Shown here: piece after piece, positions 25,035 to 32,300 of the stretch | How positions within the stretch are numbered: the stretch's first letter is position 1 | Layout of the letters: each line of letters begins with the position of its first letter | Source of the DNA: Castellaniella sp047971665 | Lineage (GTDB): Bacteria > Pseudomonadota > Gammaproteobacteria > Burkholderiales > Burkholderiaceae_B | Length of the DNA stretch: 64,000 bases | Assembly (NCBI RefSeq): GCF_047971665.1 | Contig: NZ_JBKEAA010000020.1 | Span: forward strand, 124,001-188,000 | Reading direction: 5' to 3' | The notes under the pieces: model-generated | The model's input: only the letters and a program-made list of their open reading frames with translations | Database searches by the model: none | Told to the model about the DNA's origin: nothing | Translations under genes and position numbers: made by a program

Positions 25035-26423
25035 CTACCGCACCGCATCGCGCAAAGCCGTCCGGATGCCCTCTTCGATCGTCGGATGATAGAAAGGCAG
25101 GTCCAGCATCTGCGGAACGGTCAATTCCATCTGCAAGGCCCAGGCCAGCAAATGCGCGACATGCTCGGCATCCGGCCCGACCATCTCCGCGCCCAGAAAC
25201 CGCTGGTCGGACTTGCGCATGTAGACATGCAGCAGTCCTTGATTGCGCTGCATCACGCGTGAACGACCCTGGCGCGTCCAATCGACTTTGCCGACGACCA
25301 TCGCGTCCGGATCGGTCAGTGCCGCATGACCGCCCCCCACCTGCATGATCTGCGGTTCGCTGAACACGACCGCCATCGGCGCGCGGCGCGGCAGTGCCCG
25401 CACATCGGGCCAGGCGGCCGCATTGCGTCCGGCCAGCCGGCCATCGTCGGAAGCCTCATGCTGGATCGCGTGGCGACCCGTGACATCGCCCGCGAGAAAC
25501 ACGGGCTGACCGTACACCTGCAGAGTGGCCGGATCGAAACAGGGCCGGCCCTGTTCGTCCAGCGGCATCGTCGTGCGCTCCAGATGCAGCGGGGCCAGGT
25601 CCGGACTGCGGCCCGCCGTCAGCAGCACATGATCAAAGCGTTCCGTGACCTCGGCGCCATCCTCCACCGACCACCCCACCACGACCTGGTCGCTCTCGCG
25701 ACGCACCGTCGTGACGCGCGCGCGCCGCACCAGAGACAGCTCGGGCGCCAGCAGTTCCACGGCGACATCGCGCACGGCGGGATCCATCAGGCGGGCGAAA
25801 CTGTCGGAGTGGTTCAGCACCCGCACCCGTACGCCCAGGCGCGACAAAGCCAGACCCAGTTCGACGCCAATCACGCCAGCGCCGACCACCAGCACGCTGC
25901 GCGGCAGGTCGTGCCAGTCGAAAACGTCATCGTTGACGATCGCCAGATTGCCCAATGGCCGGTACAGGGCCGGCACATTCGGCCGGGTGCCGGTCGCCAG
26001 GATGATCCGCCGCGCATGCACCTCGCGGCCGTCGCCCGTGCGCAACACGCCGTCACGCAGAAATTCCACCGAGGCGTCCAGCCGGTGCGCCGGCGGCATG
26101 GCCTCGACGTCATCGATCACAAAGCGCACAAAACGGTCACGCTCGCGCCGCACCCGATCCATCACGGCGACGCCATCCACCCGGGGCGGGCTGTCCATGC
26201 GGATGCCAAAGCCATCCGCATGGCGCATGTCGGCCACCGACTGAGCCGCAGCAATCAGCAGCTTGGACGGCATGCAGCCCACCCGGGCGCACATCGTGCC
26301 ATGCGGCCCCCCTTCGATGAGCAGCGGTGTCAAGCCTGCCCTGAGGACTTCGCGATAGGCCGGCAGGCCGGCCGAGCCGGCTCCGACGATGGCGACGTCG
26401 CACTCGATGCGTGTTTCATCCAC
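25035..26423 (-). CDS. Pyridine nucleotide-disulfide oxidoreductase (LPD/MerA-like)
   Basis: FAD flavoprotein of 462 residues. FAD motif VAIVGAGSAGLPAYREV at about 10-26; redox-active disulfide in CARVGC (C45, C50) followed by MPSKLLIAAA; NAD(P)H motif VVGAGVIGVELG; and HPTIEE near the C terminus supplying the His-Glu pair of group I enzymes. It has no lipoyl domain, no HMA domain of its own and no C-terminal vicinal cysteines (ends TALRDAVR), so it is neither the pdh E3 nor a normal mercuric reductase. It lies 42 bases after a CopZ-like gene behind a CueR-type promoter, so a copper- or thiol-stress role is inferred; substrate unknown. Confidence 0.85.
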   Translation of the reverse strand: MDETRIECDVAIVGAGSAGLPAYREVLRAGLTPLLIEGGPHGTMCARVGCMPSKLLIAAAQSVADMRHADGFGIRMDSPPRVDGVAVMDRVRRERDRFVRFVIDDVEAMPPAHRLDASVEFLRDGVLRTGDGREVHARRIILATGTRPNVPALYRPLGNLAIVNDDVFDWHDLPRSVLVVGAGVIGVELGLALSRLGVRVRVLNHSDSFARLMDPAVRDVAVELLAPELSLVRRARVTTVRRESDQVVVGWSVEDGAEVTERFDHVLLTAGRSPDLAPLHLERTTMPLDEQGRPCFDPATLQVYGQPVFLAGDVTGRHAIQHEASDDGRLAGRNAAAWPDVRALPRRAPMAVVFSEPQIMQVGGGHAALTDPDAMVVGKVDWTRQGRSRVMQRNQGLLHVYMRKSDQRFLGAEMVGPDAEHVAHLLAWALQMELTVPQMLDLPFYHPTIEEGIRTALRDAVR

Positions 26424-26465
26424 TTTTGATGACTCGCTGAAAGCGTGTTTTGCAGCGCGCGGCCC

Positions 26466-26666
26466 TCACCCGGGCTGAACGTCGTAGCCTTCTTCGGCAA
26501 TCGCGGCCTGCAGCGTCGCCGCATCCGCGGTCGACTCGATCGTGACGCGATGCGAACCCAGGTCGGTCTGCACGGAGGCGCCCGGCGCCACCCCCTGCAC
26601 GGCCTGGGTGATGGTCTGCACACAATGGTTGCAGGTCATGTCGGAAACGATGAATTCGGTTTTCAT
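26466..26666 (-). CDS. CopZ-like heavy-metal-associated domain protein
   Basis: Small cytosolic metal chaperone of 66 residues, essentially one HMA domain. The start at 26666, preceded by a GGAG site, gives MKTEFIVSDM; the copper-binding motif is MTCNHC with C12 and C15. A longer in-frame start at 26771 would read through the copA/copZ regulatory region and is rejected. It is divergent from copA with a CueR-type dyad in its own promoter, so it probably hands Cu(I) to CopA or to the regulator. Followed by an LPD/MerA-like oxidoreductase. Confidence 0.93.
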   Translation of the reverse strand: MKTEFIVSDMTCNHCVQTITQAVQGVAPGASVQTDLGSHRVTIESTADAATLQAAIAEEGYDVQPG

Positions 26667-26713
26667 GGAAAAGGCTCCAGTAAAGAAATCGGCCCGTCGA
26701 GGGGACATGCCGC

Positions 26714-26744
26714 ATCTTAAACCTTGACACCATGGGAGGCTCAA
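26714..26744 (-). promoter_or_regulatory. CueR/MerR-type promoter for the copZ-like operon
   Basis: Minus strand: TTGAGC (26744-26739), 19-base spacer, TAAGAT (26719-26714). The lengthened 19-base spacer containing an imperfect dyad ending TCAAGGTT is the signature of MerR-family activated promoters. The copA side has the same TTGA..C and TCAAGGTT elements at the same spacing. Confidence 0.75.
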
Positions 26745-26770
26745 GCGTGTGCCTTGTCGCTTTTCAGGCA

Positions 26771-26807
26771 CTTGACCTTACCACAAGGTCAAGGTTCATC
26801 CTACAAT
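26771..26807 (+). promoter_or_regulatory. CueR-type operator of copA
   Basis: Perfect 9-bp inverted repeat CTTGACCTT (26771-26779) and AAGGTCAAG (26785-26793), five-base spacer, within the usual copA promoter layout starting TTGACC. At 19 bases from TTGACC the -10 would be the poor CATCCT; a better TACAAT lies at 26802-26807. The dyad is clear; which hexamer is used is not. Confidence 0.7.
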
Positions 26808-26831
26808 CATCATCATCCACTGGAGTCTGCC

Positions 26832-29099
26832 ATGCCCACTCTGTCCGCCCCTTCAGCCCTCGATCTCGAGGTCGAGGGCATGACCTGCGCCTCCTGCGTG
26901 CGCCGGGTCGAAACAGCGCTGGCCAAAGTCCCGGGCGTCGCGCAGGCCAGCGTCAATCTGGCCACACGCCGTGCCCACGTCGCCCTGACAGCGGAAGGCG
27001 CCGATCCTCAGGCGCTGGTCGCCGCCGTCGAGAAACGCGGCTACCAGGCGCAGTTGATCACCCACGAAAAGCTTCTGCCCGCCGGCGACGATGCGGTCGA
27101 GGATGCGGCGGCCGGCCGGCGTTTTTTTCTCGCCTTGGCGCTGACTCTGCCGGTACTCCTGGTTGAAATGGGCGGGCACCTGATTCCCGCGCTGCACCAG
27201 ATCAAATCCTCGGTCGACGCCCAGACGCTGGCCTGGATCGAATTCGCGTTGACGACCGCCGTGCTGGCGGGGCCGGGCCGCGCCTTTTTCACCCGGGGCT
27301 TCAAGGCGTTGTGGCATCTGGGCCCGGACATGAATACGCTGGTGGCACTGGGCGCCGGCAGCGCCTGGCTGTATTCAACGCTGGTCACGATCGCTCCGGC
27401 CCTCTTTCCCGAGGATGTCCGTCATCTGTATTTCGAAGCGGCCGCCGTCGTGGCCACACTGATCCTGCTGGGCCGCTGGCTGGAAGCCCGCGCCCGGGGC
27501 CGGGCCGGTTCCGCCATCCGGCATCTGATCGGCCTGCGGCCCCGCACCGCCTGGGTCCGGCGCAATGGCGACTGGGCCGAGCAACCCATCGATTCACTGG
27601 CGGTCGGCGACGAGGTGCGCGTGCGGCCCGGTGAAAAGATACCGGTCGACGGTGAAGTCCTCGAGGGAGAATCCTGGGTGGACGAATCCATGATCACCGG
27701 CGAGCCCATGCCTGTCACCCGCGGCACGGGGGACCGGCTGATCGGCGGCACGCTGAACACGCGCGGCAGTCTGGTCCTGCGCACCACGCAGGTAGGGGCC
27801 GATACGGTGCTGGCCCACATCATCCGCCTGGTCGAACAAGCCCAGGGCGCCAAACTGCCGATCCAGCGCCTGGTCGACCGGGTCACCGGCTGGTTCGTGC
27901 CGGTCGTCATGGGGCTGGCCGTGCTCGCCTTCCTGGGCTGGCTGATCTGGGGGCCCGCGCCCCAGTTGACACATGCCCTGATCGCCGGCGTGACGGTGTT
28001 GATCATTGCCTGCCCCTGCGCCATGGGGCTGGCGACGCCGATCTCGATCATGGTGTCCACGGGACGCGCAGCGGGCCTGGGCATCATTTTCCGCCAGGGT
28101 GACGCATTGCAGCGCCTGCGCAATGCGCGGGTCTCGGCCTTCGACAAGACCGGCACCCTGACCCAGGGCCGCCCGGCGCTCAGCGACACGCACCCGCTGG
28201 ATGGCCTGGATCGCCCCACCCTGCTGGCGGCGGCGGCCTCGGTCCAGAATGCCTCCGAACATCCCATTGCGCACGCGCTGGTGCAGGCCGCCAAGGCCGA
28301 GGGACTGCCCCTGGCGTCCGTAGAACAGTTCGCGGCGCTGACGGGCGCGGGGGTCCAGGGCCGGGTAGAGGGCCATGACTGGCTGCTGGGCAACGAGACG
28401 CTGATGCGCAATCACGATGTGCCGATCGAAGCCTCGGTCACCGAACGGATCCAGACGCTGGCGGCCCAGGGCAAAACGGCCTTTCTGGCGGCGCGAGATG
28501 GCCGGCTGGCCGGCGTGCTGGCGGTGGCCGATACGGTGCGCCCCGGGGCGCGTGAAGCCATCAACAGCCTGCATGCGCTGGGGGTGAAAACCGTTCTGAT
28601 CACGGGTGACCACGAGGCCGCCGCCCAGGCGGTGGCGGGCGAATTGGGCATCGACATCGTCCATGCCCAGACCCTGCCGGAACACAAGGCCGCGCTGCTG
28701 CAGGCGCTGCAACGCGACGTCGGCGCGCTGGCCTTTGTGGGCGACGGCATCAATGATGCGCCCGCGCTGGCGACAGCCGATGTGGGCATCGCCATCGGCC
28801 AGGGCACGGATGTCGCCATCGAGTCGGCCGACGTGGTGCTGATGAACGAGGATCTGAATTCGGTCGCCCGCGCCATCGCGCTGTCCCGGCTGACGCTGCG
28901 CAATATCGTGCAGAATCTGTTCTGGGCGTTTGCCTACAACGTGGCCCTGATCCCGGTGGCCGCCGGAGCGCTGTACCCCTTCACGGGTCTGCAACTCTCA
29001 CCGATGCTGGCGGCCGGCGCCATGGCCCTGTCGAGCGTCTTTGTCGTCGTCAACGCGCTGCGCCTGAAATGGCTGCCCCTGGAGGCTCATCATGGCTGA
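26832..29099 (+). CDS. copA: Cu(I)-exporting P1B-type ATPase
   Basis: Inner-membrane pump exporting cytosolic Cu(I). The start at 26832 gives MPTLSAPSALDLEVEG and 755 residues; the frame open to 26724 would run through the operator and is not used. One N-terminal HMA domain with GMTCASC (C19, C22), the transmembrane copper site CPC (C394-C396) in ACPCAMGLATP, phosphorylation site D438 in DKTGTLT, the HP motif ASEHPIAHAL, and GDGINDAPAL in the hinge. The CPC plus GMTCASC pattern fits Cu(I) specificity. It overlaps cueR by eight bases. Confidence 0.96.
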   Translation: MPTLSAPSALDLEVEGMTCASCVRRVETALAKVPGVAQASVNLATRRAHVALTAEGADPQALVAAVEKRGYQAQLITHEKLLPAGDDAVEDAAAGRRFFLALALTLPVLLVEMGGHLIPALHQIKSSVDAQTLAWIEFALTTAVLAGPGRAFFTRGFKALWHLGPDMNTLVALGAGSAWLYSTLVTIAPALFPEDVRHLYFEAAAVVATLILLGRWLEARARGRAGSAIRHLIGLRPRTAWVRRNGDWAEQPIDSLAVGDEVRVRPGEKIPVDGEVLEGESWVDESMITGEPMPVTRGTGDRLIGGTLNTRGSLVLRTTQVGADTVLAHIIRLVEQAQGAKLPIQRLVDRVTGWFVPVVMGLAVLAFLGWLIWGPAPQLTHALIAGVTVLIIACPCAMGLATPISIMVSTGRAAGLGIIFRQGDALQRLRNARVSAFDKTGTLTQGRPALSDTHPLDGLDRPTLLAAAASVQNASEHPIAHALVQAAKAEGLPLASVEQFAALTGAGVQGRVEGHDWLLGNETLMRNHDVPIEASVTERIQTLAAQGKTAFLAARDGRLAGVLAVADTVRPGAREAINSLHALGVKTVLITGDHEAAAQAVAGELGIDIVHAQTLPEHKAALLQALQRDVGALAFVGDGINDAPALATADVGIAIGQGTDVAIESADVVLMNEDLNSVARAIALSRLTLRNIVQNLFWAFAYNVALIPVAAGALYPFTGLQLSPMLAAGAMALSSVFVVVNALRLKWLPLEAHHG

Positions 29100-29577
29100 A
29101 TCCCGCTCCCACCGTGCCGAGAACGCCGAGACGCCTGCCAAAGGCCGGCTCACGATCGGTGAGGCTGCCGCCCGGACCGGGCTGAGCCCCAAGATGATCC
29201 GCTACTACGAACAGGAAGGCCTGTTCGTCCCCCTGGCGCGCAGCGCGGCCGGATACCGGCAATACGGAAAGGCCGATCTGCACGCGCTGCGTTTCATCCG
29301 CAGCGCGCGCGATCTGGGATTTTCATTGAAGCAGATCGCCGAATTGACCGGCCTGTGGCATGACCGCGCACGCGCCAGCGCGGAGGTCAAACGCCTGGCG
29401 CTGGCGCATATCGAATCGCTGGAGGCCAAGGCCGCCCTGCTGCGCGGCATGGCCTCCACCCTGAGAGAACTGGCGCAACGCTGTCACGGCGATGACCGGC
29501 CTGAATGTCCGATCCTCGAAGGCCTGGAAGGCGGCGCCTGCGATCAGTCCTCGGGGGCGTGCCACACCGAGACATAA
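29092..29577 (+). CDS. cueR: CueR-like MerR-family copper regulator
   Basis: Cu(I)-sensing MerR-family activator of 161 residues with a 17-residue N-terminal extension. The winged helix reads LTIGEAAARTGLSPKMIRYYEQEG, followed by the long dimerisation helix. The metal loop has C131 and C139 in a C-x7-C arrangement (CHGDDRPEC), matching the CueR C112/C120 pair, and a Cys/His-containing tail (C150, C157, H158). It probably acts on the two dyad promoters upstream of copA and copZ. The last 34 bases overlap the convergent nitroreductase gene. Confidence 0.92.
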   Translation: MAESRSHRAENAETPAKGRLTIGEAAARTGLSPKMIRYYEQEGLFVPLARSAAGYRQYGKADLHALRFIRSARDLGFSLKQIAELTGLWHDRARASAEVKRLALAHIESLEAKAALLRGMASTLRELAQRCHGDDRPECPILEGLEGGACDQSSGACHTET

Positions 29578-30119
29578 TCCCGCCAGTCCGGCCGCTCGGC
29601 CGGGCTGGGAGCATCGATGGGTGTGCCGATGGCCAGATAGCCCATGAAACGCTCGTCCAGCGGGTCGAAGCCCAACGCCTCCCCCACGCCATCCAGGTAG
29701 GTGCCGATTCCGGTGCTCCAGAAAGCACCGAATCCCAGCGCATGCGCGGCATTGAGCATGTTCATGACCGCTGCGCCCACGGCCAGCAGGCTTTCGTGCT
29801 CGGGAATCCGGCCGGCGGGATCGGGGCGGCATCCCAGGGCGATCACCAAGGGGACTTTCGACAGCCATTTGCGGGCATTGTCCACCTTGGGTTGCGGCAA
29901 GGGCCGACCTGCGGCAATCCCCGCGCGAACCCCGACATCCACCAGGGCCGGCACATCGTCGCCTTGCACCAGCACAAAGCGCCAGGGTTTCACGGCACCG
30001 TGATCGGGCGCGCGCAGCGCGGCCTGCAGGATCAGATCCAGCTGCGCCCCGGTCGGGCCGGGCGACTGGACGAACTTGACCGAACGCCGGCCAAGCACCA
30101 CATCGAAGAAAGCGGACAT
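29544..30119 (-). CDS. Nitroreductase family protein (YdjA-like)
   Basis: FMN-dependent NAD(P)H oxidoreductase of 191 residues, the short YdjA-type subfamily. RRSVKFV at the start supplies FMN phosphate contacts, and AALRAPDHGAVKPWRF is the conserved FMN-binding segment; AAVMNMLNAAHALGFGAFW and YLAIGTP complete the fold. The physiological substrate is not predictable. It is 10 bases after pdxJ in the same direction, and its 3' end overlaps cueR tail to tail. Confidence 0.9.
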   Translation of the reverse strand: MSAFFDVVLGRRSVKFVQSPGPTGAQLDLILQAALRAPDHGAVKPWRFVLVQGDDVPALVDVGVRAGIAAGRPLPQPKVDNARKWLSKVPLVIALGCRPDPAGRIPEHESLLAVGAAVMNMLNAAHALGFGAFWSTGIGTYLDGVGEALGFDPLDERFMGYLAIGTPIDAPSPAERPDWRDYVSVWHAPED

Positions 30120-30129
30120 GAAAAGGCTC

Positions 30130-30855
30130 CTAAGGACAGGATGCCTGGATCATCAGGGCCTTCATGCGGCGGATCGCGGGTTCCCACCCCTCGAACACGG
30201 CCTGGGCGACGATCGCATGGCCGATGTTCAGTTCCGCCAGCCCCGGCAGCGCGGCAACCGGCCCGACATTGTCGTAATGCAGGCCATGACCGGCATTGAC
30301 CCGCAGGCCCTCGCCCACACCGACTGCGATGGCGGCGCGCAACCGCGCCAGTTCGGCCGCCCGCGTGTCGTCGTCCGTGGCATCGGCATAGGCGCCCGTA
30401 TGCAGTTCGATCACGCGGGCGCCAGCACGCGCCGCCGCGACGATCTGCTCAGCCTCGGGATCGATGAACAAGGAAACACGGATGCCGGCATCGTGCAGCC
30501 GGGCCACGGCGGCGGCCACCTCGTCATCATGACCCCGCACGTCCAGCCCCCCTTCGGTGGTCAGTTCACGCCGGTTTTCCGGGACCAGGCAGACGTCCTG
30601 GGGACGAATGCCGCAGGCGATCTCCAGCATGTCCGGCGTGATGGCGCATTCCAGATTCATGCGCGTGCGCAGGGCCGGTCGGATGGCGCGCACATCGGCA
30701 TCCTGAATGTGACGCCGGTCCTCGCGCAAGTGCAGCGTGATCAGATCGGCGCCAGCATCCTCGGCGCGCAGCGCGGCCCGCAAAGGATCAGGATAGGCGG
30801 TCAGGCGCTGCTGGCGCAGAGTGGCCACATGATCGATATTGACGCCGAGTTCCAT
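30130..30855 (-). CDS. pdxJ: Pyridoxine 5'-phosphate synthase
   Basis: Last ring-forming step of the DXP-dependent vitamin B6 pathway: condenses 1-deoxyxylulose 5-phosphate with 3-amino-2-oxopropyl phosphate. The ATG at 30855 gives MELGVNIDHVATLRQQR, the family N terminus, and 241 residues; a GTG one codon earlier is possible. DLITLHLREDRRHIQD and VNAGHGLHYDNVGPV carry conserved active-site residues. Its start overlaps the efflux outer-membrane gene stop (TGATG), so it may be carried on the efflux transcript, an odd partner for a housekeeping gene. Confidence 0.96.
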   Translation of the reverse strand: MELGVNIDHVATLRQQRLTAYPDPLRAALRAEDAGADLITLHLREDRRHIQDADVRAIRPALRTRMNLECAITPDMLEIACGIRPQDVCLVPENRRELTTEGGLDVRGHDDEVAAAVARLHDAGIRVSLFIDPEAEQIVAAARAGARVIELHTGAYADATDDDTRAAELARLRAAIAVGVGEGLRVNAGHGLHYDNVGPVAALPGLAELNIGHAIVAQAVFEGWEPAIRRMKALMIQASCP

Positions 30856-32300
30856 CACGATGCATCCGGCAGGTCATCCGCCGACCAGCCCCCGCCCAGC
30901 GCCTTGTACAGCTCGACCCGGTTGAACAGCGCATCCGTGCCCAGTTGAATGAACTGCTGCTGCACACCGTAGAGAGCCACCTGGGCGGACTGCACTTGCA
31001 GGAAACTGTCCACACCGGTCTCGTAGCGCACCTGGGCCAGATTGAGCGCCTTGATCGCAGAGTCCTCGGTCGCGCGCAGGGCATCCAGTTGCGTACTGTA
31101 GGTGGCCTCGCCCGCCAGACCATCCGCCACCTCGCGGAACGCCGTCTGGATGGTTTTCTCGTAGGTTGCGATGGCAATGTTGTTGCGCGCCTTGGCGAGG
31201 TCCAGGTTTCCCCTGACCCCACCCGAGAACAGCGGCATCTGGATCTGGGGCGAGAACTGCCAGTAGCGATGGCTGCCGCCGAACAGGGCGCCGAGCTCGG
31301 GGCTGGCGAAACCCAGTAGGCCGGTCAGGGAGATGCGCGGAAAAAAGGCCGCGCGGGCCGCCCCGATCTGGGCATTGGCCGCCTGCAGCTGATGCTCGGC
31401 CCCGATGATGTCGGGACGACGTTCCAGCAGTTGCGACGGCAGGCCTGCGGGCAGCGATGACAGCAATTGGTCGCGGCCGAACTGCTGGGGCGCGGGCAGA
31501 TCATCGGGCACCGGGGCTCCCAGGATCAGTTGCAGGGCGTTGCCGGCCTGCGTCATGGCGCGATCGGTGGCGATGCGGTCCGCGCGCACGGTATCGTACT
31601 GGGACTTGGCCTGTGCCAGCTCCAGGTCGGAGGCCACACCGACGTCGAAACGGGTCTGGACCAGATCCAGCGTTCCCTTGCGGGCTTGCAGGGTCTTGTC
31701 CATCAGATCGCGCAGGGACTGGGCCGAACGCAGGCGGAAATAGGCCTCCGCAGTCTCGGCGATCAGTCCCAGCCGAACAGTGCGCCGCGCCTGATCGGTG
31801 GCCAGATAGGACTGGTACGCGGCTTCGCTGAGATTGCGCACACGGCCAAAGAAATCCAGTTCAAAGGACGTCATGCCCACGCCCGCGATATAAGCACGAT
31901 TGACGGAGGGTGAACCGGCGTTGCGCATGTCCTCGGGCGAGCGTGTCACCTGCCCCGTCCCCTGCGCGCCAAAGGTCGGCAGACGATCGCTCCGGGCAAT
32001 TCCGTACTGAGCGCGGGCCTCTTCGACCCGATCCACGGCGATGCGCAGGTCGCGGTTGTTCTTCAGGGCCAGTTCGATCAAGGCCTGCAACCGGGGATCC
32101 CGGAAGAAATCCCGCCAGGCCGGCAGCGCGGCCAGATCGCCGCTGGCGGCCTGATCGGCCGCGGCGGCCATGACCGGGAAGCGGTCGGGCACCGGCGCGT
32201 CCGGCCGATGGTAGGTGGGCGCCAGCGAGCAGGCGCCCAGCGCCAAGCTCAACGTCGAGACAGCCAGAATCCGCATGGAGTGTCGTTGCGTCGTCATCAT
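30855..32300 (-). CDS. RND efflux outer membrane factor (OprM/NodT family lipoprotein)
   Basis: Outer-membrane channel (481 residues) for a tripartite drug efflux pump. A signal peptide ends in the lipobox LGAC with C24 (from the ATG at 32300), so the N terminus is lipidated. Two TolC/OEP repeats are visible: coiled-coil segments around ALKNNRDLRIAVDRVEEAR and the second half starting near LLERRPDIIGAEHQLQAANA. A GGAGAA site precedes the ATG, which overlaps the pump gene stop by four bases. Length is typical of OprM. Confidence 0.94.
   Translation of the reverse strand: MMTTQRHSMRILAVSTLSLALGACSLAPTYHRPDAPVPDRFPVMAAAADQAASGDLAALPAWRDFFRDPRLQALIELALKNNRDLRIAVDRVEEARAQYGIARSDRLPTFGAQGTGQVTRSPEDMRNAGSPSVNRAYIAGVGMTSFELDFFGRVRNLSEAAYQSYLATDQARRTVRLGLIAETAEAYFRLRSAQSLRDLMDKTLQARKGTLDLVQTRFDVGVASDLELAQAKSQYDTVRADRIATDRAMTQAGNALQLILGAPVPDDLPAPQQFGRDQLLSSLPAGLPSQLLERRPDIIGAEHQLQAANAQIGAARAAFFPRISLTGLLGFASPELGALFGGSHRYWQFSPQIQMPLFSGGVRGNLDLAKARNNIAIATYEKTIQTAFREVADGLAGEATYSTQLDALRATEDSAIKALNLAQVRYETGVDSFLQVQSAQVALYGVQQQFIQLGTDALFNRVELYKALGGGWSADDLPDAS

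Noticed and set aside
25035..26423. Mercuric reductase
   Set aside because: No HMA fusion, no C-terminal vicinal cysteines, and no merR/merT/merP genes; only the generic flavin disulfide reductase motifs match.
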